In this document: piece by piece, positions 40,787 through 48,971 of the stretch
Position numbering within the stretch: the first letter of the stretch is position 1
Layout: the number at the start of each line of letters is the position of its first letter
NCBI GenBank assembly: GCA_963840835.1
Contig: CAWJAM010000001.1
Coordinates: 62,001-126,000 of the forward strand
Origin: Rubrobacter_D sp963840835
GTDB taxonomy: Bacteria; Actinomycetota; Rubrobacteria; Rubrobacterales; Rubrobacteraceae
Reading direction: 5' to 3'
Length of the DNA: 64,000 nt
Notes under the pieces: generated by a model
What the model was told of the DNA's origin: nothing
The model's input: only the letters and a program-made list of their open reading frames with translations
Database searches by the model: none
Translations under genes and position numbers: made by a program

Positions 40787-41068
40787 CTAATCGTAGAGGC
40801 CAGCCCTACGTTTTTGCTGTTCGAAGGTGTTCTTGATCCTACGGGCGTCGGGGAGGGCCATGCGGTTCAGCTGATAAACGCGTCCTGTGTTCGTCTCTAT
40901 CGTGAGCGTAACGTTGACGAGGCCCTTGATGCCGATCAGGGCGACGTCGCGCAGGCCGACGCTCTCCACGTTCTGGGACTGCCAGCCGCTCCTCAGCTCG
41001 ATGCGGTCCTGGTAGACACCGACGATGGTGTTGTTTGACCCTGTGGCCTGCGTTATGGGTGCATCCAA
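40787..41068 (-). CDS. Small PH-like (bacterial PH/YdbT-type) protein
   Basis: 93 aa. Short beta-strands IVGVYQDRIELRSGW, VESVGLRDVALIGIKG, NVTLTIETNTGRVYQLNR and a C-terminal helix DARRIKNTFEQQKRRAG give the pattern of a PH-like barrel, in which a helix caps seven strands. TTG 41068 has SD GGAGGA 5 nt upstream. No TM. The TAG stop sits at the edge of the repeat element. A function in surface or lipid sensing is possible but unproven. Confidence 0.65.
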   Translation of the reverse strand: MDAPITQATGSNNTIVGVYQDRIELRSGWQSQNVESVGLRDVALIGIKGLVNVTLTIETNTGRVYQLNRMALPDARRIKNTFEQQKRRAGLYD

Positions 41069-41146
41069 GCTGTCCTCCGTGCTGCTCGCGGTTCGCCTCT
41101 CGCCCCAGGATACAAGACGGCGTCGGTGATGTTCTCGGGTTGGCGC

Positions 41147-41181
41147 AAAAAAACACCGGCCGGAGGAGATCCGGCCGGTGT
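41147..41181 (-). terminator. Rho-independent terminator of amtB
   Basis: ACACCGGCCGGA (41153-41164) pairs perfectly with TCCGGCCGGTGT (41170-41181), loop GGAGA. Seven A on the plus strand (41147-41153) become a T run on the minus strand just beyond the stem. It lies 15 bp after the amtB stop. Confidence 0.92.
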
Positions 41182-41195
41182 CGAGTGCGCCTCTC

Positions 41196-42605
41196 TTAAG
41201 TGGTGCCTTCTACAGGATCTGGGATCTGTCTGCTCCCGTTGCCGTTCTGGTAATCGGTTGCGACGAGGTCGGGATAGCCGAAGACCCCATGCTCGTGGAT
41301 GTCGAGGCCGTCGAGCTCCTGCTCGGGCTTGACCCTGATGCCGATGGTCGCCTTGAGTGTGGCGAAGACCGCGAGCGAGGCGAGGAAGACGAACCCGCCG
41401 CAAGCCACGATACCGAGAGCCTGGATACCTAGCTGGTAGAAGCCGCCACCGTAGAAGAGGCCTGGCTCGCCGACGGCAGCGAGGGCCGGGGTGGTGAAGA
41501 GGCCGCACGAAAGAGTACCCCAGATGCCACCCATGCCGTGGGCGGCGATGGCGCCGAGGGGGTCATCCACCCCGATCCTATCGACGTAGACGAGGGTGGC
41601 GTACATTATGACGCCGGCCAGCAGGCCGATCACTATCGACGCCCACGGCGCGACGAAGGCGCAAGGAGCGGTGATCGCGACGAGGGCCGCGATGGCGCCG
41701 TTGCCGCCCATCCCCACGTCAACGTGGCGCTTGTACGCGTAGCTCATGAGCATGGCACCGAGAACGCCGGCTGCGGCGGCCAGGGTGGTGGTGAGGGCGA
41801 TGTCGGCTATCTGCGTTGAAGCCGCCATGGTCGAGCCGGGGTTGAACCCGTACCACCCGACCCAGAGGATCAGGACACCGAGGACCGCGAGCGGCATGTT
41901 GTGGCCGGGGATGGTTACGGGCCTACCGTCGTCGTCGTACTTGCCGAGGCGGGGACCGAGAAGCAGGGTCCCAGCCAGTGCAGCCATCGCACCCGAGAGG
42001 TGAACAACCGTCGAGCCGGCGAAGTCCTGCATCCCAAGCTCGGTCAGCCAGCCGCCGCCCCAGATCCAGTGTCCCACCATCGGGTAGATGAGCCCTGCGA
42101 AGACGACGGCGAAGACCACGTAGACGGCAAACTTGGTCCGCTCGAGCATGGTGCCCCAGACGATGGCCAGAGAGACCGCGCAGAAGGCAACCTGAAACAG
42201 GAACTTGGCCGAGAGCGGCACCTGCGTCCACGAGAGCCCGGCGTAGACGTCGTTGACCTGACCCGCCGGCACCGCCAGGAACCAGCCCTGCGTGCCGATC
42301 AAGGCGTTGCCGGTGCCGAAGGCGATCGCGAAGCCAACAGCCCAGAACAACAAGGCGGCGATGGCGAGGTTGACCAGGATCTTGGCTACCACGCTTCCGA
42401 CGTTTTTCATCCGCGAGAAGCCGACCTCTAGCATCGCGAACCCTGCCTGCATGAAAAGCACCAGCACAGCCGCCACGATCACCCAAACCGTGTCCATCGC
42501 CAGCGAAAGCTCCGCCGTAGTAGGACCTTTCTGGGCTAACGCCATGCCCGGTAACGCGAGCACCAACAACAGAATCGCCGTCGATAATAATGCGAGCCTC
42601 CGCAA
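41196..42605 (-). CDS. amtB: Ammonium transporter
   Basis: 469 aa Amt/MEP/Rh channel. A cleavable signal-like segment (LLSTAILLLVLALPGMALAQ) precedes eleven TM helices. DTVWVIVAAVLVLFMQAGFAMLEVGF, DFAGSTVVHLSGAMAALAG (pore His), GWYGFNPGSTM and AAHGMGGIWGTLSCGLF (second pore His) are diagnostic. The C-terminal tail (EQELDGLDIHEHGVFGYPDL) is the conserved GlnK-contact region. TTG 42605 has SD AGAGGAGGAA. No glnK follows; a clear terminator does. Confidence 0.96.
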   Translation of the reverse strand: MRRLALLSTAILLLVLALPGMALAQKGPTTAELSLAMDTVWVIVAAVLVLFMQAGFAMLEVGFSRMKNVGSVVAKILVNLAIAALLFWAVGFAIAFGTGNALIGTQGWFLAVPAGQVNDVYAGLSWTQVPLSAKFLFQVAFCAVSLAIVWGTMLERTKFAVYVVFAVVFAGLIYPMVGHWIWGGGWLTELGMQDFAGSTVVHLSGAMAALAGTLLLGPRLGKYDDDGRPVTIPGHNMPLAVLGVLILWVGWYGFNPGSTMAASTQIADIALTTTLAAAAGVLGAMLMSYAYKRHVDVGMGGNGAIAALVAITAPCAFVAPWASIVIGLLAGVIMYATLVYVDRIGVDDPLGAIAAHGMGGIWGTLSCGLFTTPALAAVGEPGLFYGGGFYQLGIQALGIVACGGFVFLASLAVFATLKATIGIRVKPEQELDGLDIHEHGVFGYPDLVATDYQNGNGSRQIPDPVEGTT

Positions 42606-43075
42606 AAGCTTCCTCCTCTGAAGGGTATGTACTGTTGGAACATAGTCTAAGCACCACCTCCGAAAGGGTCTTTAGCCACGTGTACAAAGATGGGTGCCCC
42701 GCTAGATGCTCCTCTTCTGACGGATGTACAACGCAGCGGGGCAGCACGCTGCCTTCGGCAGCTTGTCAGCACGCTCCGGCCTGCGGCCTCCGCTTGTCGG
42801 CATGCTCGGGCCTCACGGCCCTCGCTTGTCAGCACGGCGCCTCCCTCCGGTCGGCGCCTTGTCAGGAAGTCGTCTCGGGGCGTCGCTACGAGCGTCGTAC
42901 CCTACCGCCAAAGACAGCGGTTCGTTGCGCGCCGCAGAGCGTGGCCCGAACCAAAAAGCTGAAAGCGGAGGCGAAGCCGGAGCGTTGCTGACAAGCGAGG
43001 GCCGCTAGGCCCGAGCGTGCTGACAAGGCGCCCAAGGCGCCGTGCTGACAAGCGGAGGCCGCAGGCCGGAGCGTG
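42606..43075. repeat. Composite element copy 2: inverted hairpin arrays around a core (core on +)
   Basis: The gap of 470 bp is about 75% repeat; the first 125 bp next to amtB hold only its SD and promoter region. The element proper is about 42740-43076. Left array is in minus orientation, right array in plus orientation. The outermost units are exact reverse complements (CGCTCCGGCCTGCGGCCTCC at 42772 versus GGAGGCCGCAGGCCGGAGCG at 43054). The core lies at 42860-42966 (GTCAGGAAGTCGTCT ... CCAAAAAGCTGAAAG). The right end supplies the TAG stop of the PucR gene. Confidence 0.88.
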
Positions 43076-44809
43076 CTACCTATCCGAGAAGCTCGATGGT
43101 CTTTCGGGGACGCGGCCCAAGAGTTGCATGGCCTTTATACCAAGGGTGAGGCGCTCGCGGTCGGCGCTCTTATCCACGTCGAGGCCGGCCAGTTCGCTCA
43201 CGCGGTCGAGGCGGTAGCGGATCGTGTGGCGGTGGGCGAAGAGATCGCCCGCCGTCCTGACGGTCGAGGCGTCGTTGGCCAGGTAGGTTATGAGGGTCTG
43301 TACCAGCTCGGTCCCGTAGCGCGAATCGTAGTGGACGACGGGCTCGAGGGTCTCTGCGTAGAAGGCTTCTAGTTCCTCGGGGCTCTCCTGGAGCACCCTG
43401 AACAGGAGCTTGTACGTCCCCGTCTCCCCGAAGGTCGAGACGGAGGAGGGGCCGTGGATGCGGTGTCCGATCTCGAGCGCCACCCCCGCCTCGGAGTAGG
43501 CCTCGGGTAGCTGGGCGGGGTCCTTCTTGTAGCCCCCGATGCCGACGGAGACGGTCAGGTCGGGGAGGAGCCCCTTGACGTAGCGCTGCACGCCCTTGGC
43601 CAGCAGTAGCGCCTTCTCCGGCAATTCGTCTGGTCCCTCGCCCTCGGATGACCCGAGGAAGAGTATGACGTTATCAGAACGTGGTCCCAACAGGAAGTTC
43701 GAGAAGAGCTGTCGGGTTTGCAAGCGCACCGCGTCGGCCAGGCGTCGCTTGAGCTCCTGGACGGCCGGCTCCTTGGGCTTGCGGCGTGCGAGGTAGCGGG
43801 CAAAGTCGTCTATGTCGACGACCACGACCATGGCCCCGTCGGCGAGGTCGGCGCCGAGGTAGCGGGCGCGTTGCAGGAGCAGTTCGACGGAGCCGTAATG
43901 GCCGCCAACCAGGTCGTCGACGAAGTCCCCCCTGAAGCCCAGCTCGGTCTCGAGGCGTATGCGCTCCTTGCCTAGCTCCGCGTCGAGGACGAGTCTCGCC
44001 CAGTACAGGAGCACCACGTCTTCCGGCGTAAGGTGGGCCCCGTCGAGGTCGATCCAGAGGTACCCCGCCGGCGCCCCGCTGCCGATGGGGGTCCAGAACA
44101 ACTCGCCTTCTGCGACCCGCCAGCGCTCGACGGGCACAGAGAGGTAGCCGTCGGGGAGCCTGGCGTAGCGATCGCGGCGATCGCGGCGCGTCTCGTCGAT
44201 CGCGGTGTTCTTCGAGGCGCGCAGCCCCTCCTCTTCGAGCGTTGCGTAAAGTCGATTCTCGCCGGGGCCGTCTCCGGAACCGGCGATCAGGCGCCCTACG
44301 GGATCCTCTATGACCACGGATCGCCCGAGCATCTCGGAGATCCTGCCCGCCAGCTCCTCGACCTTGGTCTCGCCGCCGGCACCCTCGAGAAGGGCCCGAC
44401 CCGCGCCGTGGGAGAGCATCAGCAGCCCGTCGTCCTGGGAGATGATCCCGAACAATCTCCTGAGGGGAACATCCGGGCTGATCAAGAACAGACCGAGCCC
44501 GAGATCAGCGGCCAGCTCAAGTACCTCCTGCTGCGCCCCGCCTTCCAGGCGCCAGACGACCGCGGGGGAGCCGGCAGCGACGACGCTCCGCATGAAATCT
44601 TCGTCGAGGGTCTCGCGGGCGGTCACGGCCACCTCGTCGGGGGAGATCCAGGCCTTCACCGGTTCATCGACGGCGAGCCCCCGCACCCGCCTGGTCGCGT
44701 CGCCGGGGAGCGGGCAGTCCGCTTCCAACTCTTCTAGAAGGAGCCGGGAGAAGTCCTTCAGGATCACTGCACGCTCCGTTCGCAACTTGGTGTAATCGGC
44801 GCGTATCAT
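43076..44809 (-). CDS. PucR/CdaR-type transcriptional regulator
   Basis: 577 aa. Central GGDEF-like/PucR domain (DGAMVVVVDIDDFARYLARR; DLTVSVGIGGYKKDP) and C-terminal PucR HTH: LVQTLITYLANDASTVRTAGDLFAHRHTIRYRLDRVSEL. The N-terminal 300 residues are a GAF-like sensor region (GRSVVIEDPVGRLIAGSGDG). ATG 44809 is chosen because upstream sequence runs into the uvrA promoter region. PucR proteins typically control purine or nitrogen-compound catabolism; with amtB directly downstream, a nitrogen role is plausible. The stop codon lies within the adjoining repeat element. Confidence 0.88.
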   Translation of the reverse strand: MIRADYTKLRTERAVILKDFSRLLLEELEADCPLPGDATRRVRGLAVDEPVKAWISPDEVAVTARETLDEDFMRSVVAAGSPAVVWRLEGGAQQEVLELAADLGLGLFLISPDVPLRRLFGIISQDDGLLMLSHGAGRALLEGAGGETKVEELAGRISEMLGRSVVIEDPVGRLIAGSGDGPGENRLYATLEEEGLRASKNTAIDETRRDRRDRYARLPDGYLSVPVERWRVAEGELFWTPIGSGAPAGYLWIDLDGAHLTPEDVVLLYWARLVLDAELGKERIRLETELGFRGDFVDDLVGGHYGSVELLLQRARYLGADLADGAMVVVVDIDDFARYLARRKPKEPAVQELKRRLADAVRLQTRQLFSNFLLGPRSDNVILFLGSSEGEGPDELPEKALLLAKGVQRYVKGLLPDLTVSVGIGGYKKDPAQLPEAYSEAGVALEIGHRIHGPSSVSTFGETGTYKLLFRVLQESPEELEAFYAETLEPVVHYDSRYGTELVQTLITYLANDASTVRTAGDLFAHRHTIRYRLDRVSELAGLDVDKSADRERLTLGIKAMQLLGRVPERPSSFSDR

Positions 44810-44867
44810 TTTGGGCCCAAGGAGCGAAAATCGCAAACCCGCTCGTAAAGACGGAGGCTCGAGGTGG

Positions 44868-44873
44868 TAAAAT
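44868..44873 (+). promoter_or_regulatory. Candidate uvrA -10 element
   Basis: TAAAAT in the context GTGGTAAAATCGGG, resembling the GGTATAATCC/GGTACAATC contexts of polA, uvrC and uvrB. The leader to ATC 44961 would be about 80 nt. No -35 consensus and no convincing SOS operator. Confidence 0.4.
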
Positions 44874-44960
44874 CGGGAACAATAGTAAACTGCTTCTTTG
44901 GCCTCCCAACAGGGGGCCGTATACTTGCCGAAGGCGTCCCGAAAAGAGGGGTGAGAAGAG

Positions 44961-47807
44961 ATCGCGGACAACCACATCGTCGTGCGTGGGGCGCGCGAAC
45001 ACAACCTGAAGGACATAACTGTATCTTTGCCGCGCGACGTGATGGTGGTCGTAACCGGGCTCTCTGGCAGCGGCAAGTCTTCCCTGGCGTTCGACACGAT
45101 CTACGCCGAGGGGCAGCGTCGCTACGTCGAGAGTCTCTCCGCCTACGCGCGGCAGTTCCTGGGCCAAATGGACAAGCCGGACGTGGACCATATCGACGGC
45201 CTGTCGCCCGCAGTTTCAATAGACCAGAAGACGACATCGAACAATCCGCGTTCCACGGTCGCCACGGTGACGGAGATCTACGACTACCTCCGCCTGCTCT
45301 ACGCCCGCGCCGGGAGACCGCACTGCCACGTCTGCGGCTTTCCTGTAGCGTCGTCGACGCCGCAGCAGATGGTCGAGAAGGTTCTGATGCTGCCGGAGAG
45401 AACGCGCTTTTTGGTGCTCGCGCCGGTCGTCCGGGGGCGCAAGGGTGAGTACGGCAGGCAGCTGAACGAGTACGCTGAGCAGGGTTTTGCCCGTGTCCGG
45501 GTGGACGGAGAGGTGCACGAGCTTCCCGTCGACCTCGGGCTCGACAAGAACTTCAAGCACGACATCGAGGTTGTCGTTGACAGGTTGGTGATCCGGGAAG
45601 GCATAGAGCGCCGTCTCACCGACTCCGTCGAGACGGCCCTGAAGCTGGCCGAAGGATTGGTTCAGATCGAGACCGTCGCCGGGGACGACCCCGGCGAGTC
45701 GATGCTCTTCTCCGAGAGCTTCACGTGCACCAACTGCGGCGCTTCGATCGCGGAGATACAGCCGCGCACGTTCTCGTTCAACAGCCCGCACGGGGCCTGC
45801 GACCGCTGCGACGGGCTCGGGAGCCGGCTGGAGATAGACCCGGATCTCGTCGTCCCCAACGAGGACCTGAGCGTGAACGAGGGGGCCCTCGTGCCGTGGG
45901 CCAACTCGCAGACCGAGTACCACGCGAGCGTGCTCGGCGCGCTCGCCGAGAAGTACGGCATCGACCTCAATGTCCCGTGGCGCGAGCTCTCCGAGGAGCA
46001 CAGGAACCTCATCCTGTTCGGCACCAATGGGGATCGCATCTACGTCTCGTACCGAAACCGCTACAACCGCCGCAGGCAGTACATGACCCGCTTCGACGGT
46101 GTCGTCGGCAACCTGCAGCGGCGCTACGTCGAGACCGACTCAGAATACAGGCGGGAGAAGATCGAGGAGTTCATGAGCCACGTCCCCTGCCCGAAGTGCA
46201 AGGGCGCCAGGCTCAGGCCAGAGGCCCTCGCCGTCACGGTCGGCGGCAAGAACGTCTACGAGTTCACCGAGCTCTCCGTCACGGATGCTCAGCGCTTCTT
46301 CGACGACGTTGAGTTCACCTCGCGGGAGTGGATCATCGGCGAGCGGGTGGTAAAGGAGATCAGGGAACGCCTCGGTTTCCTCGTCGACGTGGGACTCGGG
46401 TACCTCACCTTGAGTCGTTCCGCGGGTACGCTCTCGGGCGGGGAGGCGCAGAGGATCAGGCTCGCCTCGCAGGTCGGAAGCGGCCTCGTCGGCGTTCTGT
46501 ATGTGCTCGACGAGCCCTCCATCGGGCTGCACCAGCGGGACAACAGGCGGCTCTTGACGACGCTTGAGAGGCTCAGGGACCTCGGGAACACGCTCATCGT
46601 GGTCGAGCACGACGAGGAGACCATACGCGCCGCAGACTACGTTATCGACGTTGGTCCTGGTGCCGGGGTGCACGGGGGTGAGATCATCGCCGCCGGCAGC
46701 GTCGAGGACATCGAGGCTGAGGAGCGGTCCGTGACGGGCGACTTCCTCTCCGGGCGGCGGCGCATAGAGCCGCCCGAGGAGCGGCGGGAGCCGACGGGCT
46801 CGATCCGGTTGCTCGGGGCTTCGGAGCACAACCTCAAGAGCGTCGACGCGGAGTTCCCGCTCGGGGTCTTCACGTGCATCACGGGCGTCTCGGGGTCGGG
46901 CAAGAGCACGCTGGTAAACGAGATCCTGTACAAAGCCCTCGCGAACGCCGTCAGTCGCGGCAAGCACCGTCCGGGTCGGCACGCTGGCATCAGGGGCGTC
47001 GAGGATGTGGACAAGGTCATAGACATAGACCAGAGTCCCATCGGGAGGACGCCGCGCTCCAACCCTGCGACCTACACCAAGGTCTTCGACCACATAAGGC
47101 AGCTCTTCGCCTCGACGCCGGAGGCCAAGATCCGGGGCTACAAGCCGGGGCGTTTCTCGTTCAACGTGAAAGGGGGACGCTGCGAGGCCTGCAGGGGGGA
47201 CGGCCAGATCCGCATCGAGATGCACTTCCTCCCCGACGTCTACGTACCCTGCGAGGTCTGCAAGGGCCGCCGCTACAACAACGAGACCCTGCGCGCCACC
47301 TACAAGGGCAAGTCTATCTCCGACGTGCTAGACATGACCGTCGAGGAGGCCTGCGAGTTCTTCGCCCCCGTGCCAGCCATCTCTCGCCGCATGGACACTC
47401 TGCGCGACGTCGGCCTCGGCTACGTCAGGCTCGGGCAGCCGGCTACTACCCTGTCGGGTGGAGAAGCGCAGCGGGTCAAGCTGGCGAGCGAGCTCGGCAA
47501 GCGGGCGACGGGCAAGACCGTCTACATCCTGGACGAGCCGACGACGGGGCTGCACTTCGCCGACGTAGAGAAGCTGCTCTCGATCCTGCACAGGCTAGTG
47601 GACGCCGGGAACACGGTAATCGTCATCGAGCACAACCTCGACGTGATACGGTCCGCGGACCACGTCATAGACCTCGGCCCCGAGGGCGGCGACGCGGGCG
47701 GCGAGATCGTCGCCACAGGCGCCCCCGAAGAGGTCGCAAACGTGGCGCAGTCGCACACGGGCCGCTTCCTACGCGGCCTGATGCCCGAGGTCGTAGCAGC
47801 GGGCTAG
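44961..47807 (+). CDS. uvrA: UvrABC system protein A, probable ATC start
   Basis: 948 aa damage-recognition ATPase. The normal UvrA N-terminus (ADNHIVVRGAREHNLKDI) is encoded just after ATC 44961, preceded by GAGGGG and GAGAAGAG; the first usual start, GTG 44982, removes seven conserved residues and lacks an SD. Walker A GLSGSGKSSL at 33-42 and a second at GVSGSGKSTLVN; ABC signatures LSGGEAQRIRLASQ and LSGGEAQRVKLASE; Walker B YVLDEPSIGLH and YILDEPTTGLH; zinc-binding Cys pairs CTNCG/CDRC and CEAC/CEVC. Divergent from the PucR gene. Confidence 0.97.
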   Translation: MADNHIVVRGAREHNLKDITVSLPRDVMVVVTGLSGSGKSSLAFDTIYAEGQRRYVESLSAYARQFLGQMDKPDVDHIDGLSPAVSIDQKTTSNNPRSTVATVTEIYDYLRLLYARAGRPHCHVCGFPVASSTPQQMVEKVLMLPERTRFLVLAPVVRGRKGEYGRQLNEYAEQGFARVRVDGEVHELPVDLGLDKNFKHDIEVVVDRLVIREGIERRLTDSVETALKLAEGLVQIETVAGDDPGESMLFSESFTCTNCGASIAEIQPRTFSFNSPHGACDRCDGLGSRLEIDPDLVVPNEDLSVNEGALVPWANSQTEYHASVLGALAEKYGIDLNVPWRELSEEHRNLILFGTNGDRIYVSYRNRYNRRRQYMTRFDGVVGNLQRRYVETDSEYRREKIEEFMSHVPCPKCKGARLRPEALAVTVGGKNVYEFTELSVTDAQRFFDDVEFTSREWIIGERVVKEIRERLGFLVDVGLGYLTLSRSAGTLSGGEAQRIRLASQVGSGLVGVLYVLDEPSIGLHQRDNRRLLTTLERLRDLGNTLIVVEHDEETIRAADYVIDVGPGAGVHGGEIIAAGSVEDIEAEERSVTGDFLSGRRRIEPPEERREPTGSIRLLGASEHNLKSVDAEFPLGVFTCITGVSGSGKSTLVNEILYKALANAVSRGKHRPGRHAGIRGVEDVDKVIDIDQSPIGRTPRSNPATYTKVFDHIRQLFASTPEAKIRGYKPGRFSFNVKGGRCEACRGDGQIRIEMHFLPDVYVPCEVCKGRRYNNETLRATYKGKSISDVLDMTVEEACEFFAPVPAISRRMDTLRDVGLGYVRLGQPATTLSGGEAQRVKLASELGKRATGKTVYILDEPTTGLHFADVEKLLSILHRLVDAGNTVIVIEHNLDVIRSADHVIDLGPEGGDAGGEIVATGAPEEVANVAQSHTGRFLRGLMPEVVAAG

Positions 47808-47819
47808 ACCATTTTGCAA

Positions 47820-47846
47820 GTAGGGGCGGTTCGTGAACCGCCCTAC
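47820..47846. repeat. GTAGGGGCGGTTCG palindrome providing a stop codon
   Basis: GTAGGGGCGGTTCGTGAACCGCCCTAC: a perfect palindrome apart from the loop. It sits 12 bp after uvrA. Its CTA (47843-47845) is the TAG stop of the convergent CPBP gene, so the repeat forms that gene's 3' end. Same family as 13277 and 29171. Confidence 0.9.
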
Positions 47847-48826
47847 TCGTGCCCCCCGGCTACATGGCCGGCCCCTTTGTCGAGACCGAGCCTGTGTCCC
47901 GAGATGAACAGCACGATGCAGGCGGCGACCACGATCGGCGCGAGCAGGGTCAGCTCGGAGACTACGTACGGACCGAGACCTCCAGCGTTTATCCGTCCTT
48001 GCAAGAACACGGAGTCGTTGTGCAGCCCGTGCATGGATATGGCGATAAAGGTGCTCCCACCGACCCTGTTGTAGAAGTAGGTCATCACGATGGAGAGGAC
48101 CGAGAACCGCAAGACGAGGATCGTGAGGAGCAGCGCGCCGCCCCACAAACCGTAGGCGCCCAGGAGGATGTCGGGCCTCGCTGGGAAGTGCCATACCCCC
48201 CACATGAGGCCGACGATCAGGGTCGCAGCGAGTGGCGTCATCCTGGCCTGCAAGAGCGGCAACGCGAAGCCGCGCCAGCCGGTCTCCTCCGTCACCCCTC
48301 CGATGTCGAGGAAGATCGAAGCAAGCAAGGCCAGCGGGAACCACCACGAGAAGACGGGCGTGTTGACCCACTCGAAGCTACCCTGTGGGGCGAACATACG
48401 ATTGAGTCCAGCCGTACCGAGCGACATAGCGAGGAAGGTAATTAGCATGAGCCCCCAGACCCGCAGACCCTTCCTCCATCCCACGTCTGCGCTCCAGAAG
48501 CGATAGCGGCGCACGAGGACCACCACGCCTCCCAGCCCGAAGGCGAGCGCCGCCACGACGAAGGCGGCTATGTCCGGCGAGAGTGGTTGCAGAATAGAGA
48601 GGAACACGCCGAGCCAGGACTGGGGCTCCAGCACCACGAGACGACCGGCGGAGACGAAATCCGTCCTCTCCCCGAGGCCCGAGGCCCGAATTGCCGCTTC
48701 CAGCTTCCTGGCAGCGCCGCTCGACAGGAAGGTCGCGACGACCGCGAGCTCTATTGCAAGCGAGATCGCGAAGAACCACGATACGGGGCGTCGCCTCATG
48801 TTGTCCCTTAGGCTCTGCACATCCAC
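47843..48826 (-). CDS. CPBP family intramembrane metalloprotease
   Basis: 327 aa with about eight TM helices. EETGWRGFALPLLQ carries the EExxxR motif, GLMWGVWHFP the second-motif His and HGLHNDSVF the third. A long TM-flanked N-terminal part (1-95) is present. GTG/ATG choice: 48826 is used because DVQSLRDNMRRRPVSWFFAISL gives a normal inside-positive start. Convergent with uvrA; its stop lies within a palindromic repeat. A dyad 50 bp upstream and the LuxR gene beyond suggest local control. Confidence 0.88.
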   Translation of the reverse strand: MDVQSLRDNMRRRPVSWFFAISLAIELAVVATFLSSGAARKLEAAIRASGLGERTDFVSAGRLVVLEPQSWLGVFLSILQPLSPDIAAFVVAALAFGLGGVVVLVRRYRFWSADVGWRKGLRVWGLMLITFLAMSLGTAGLNRMFAPQGSFEWVNTPVFSWWFPLALLASIFLDIGGVTEETGWRGFALPLLQARMTPLAATLIVGLMWGVWHFPARPDILLGAYGLWGGALLLTILVLRFSVLSIVMTYFYNRVGGSTFIAISMHGLHNDSVFLQGRINAGGLGPYVVSELTLLAPIVVAACIVLFISGHRLGLDKGAGHVAGGHE

Positions 48827-48875
48827 CTACCTCCTATAGAGCGTCTCGGACATGCCTTACGCCGTCGAAGGTAGT

Positions 48876-48892
48876 GCTAACCCGGGGTTAGC
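48876..48892. promoter_or_regulatory. Perfect dyad upstream of the CPBP gene
   Basis: GCTAACCCGGGGTTAGC, 8-bp arms around a single central base, 50 bp before the CPBP start and 80 bp after the LuxR-type gene stop. Size and symmetry fit an operator for a dimeric HTH protein. No T run, so a terminator is less likely. Confidence 0.5.
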
Positions 48893-48971
48893 GGCATCGG
48901 CCGGATGCCCTAAAGGGGCGGGTTATGGGGGTTATTCTGCCCAGAATGGGCCGCCTGGGCGAGCATCCGGA

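Noticed and set aside
42735..43080. CRISPR array
   Set aside because: Units are tandem without unique 30-40 nt spacers, the changing part is palindromic, orientation reverses in the middle, and no cas genes are present.
43076..45097. Longer 673-aa version of the PucR-type regulator
   Set aside because: The extra 96 residues overlap the uvrA 5' region and have shadow composition; ATG 44809 fits better.
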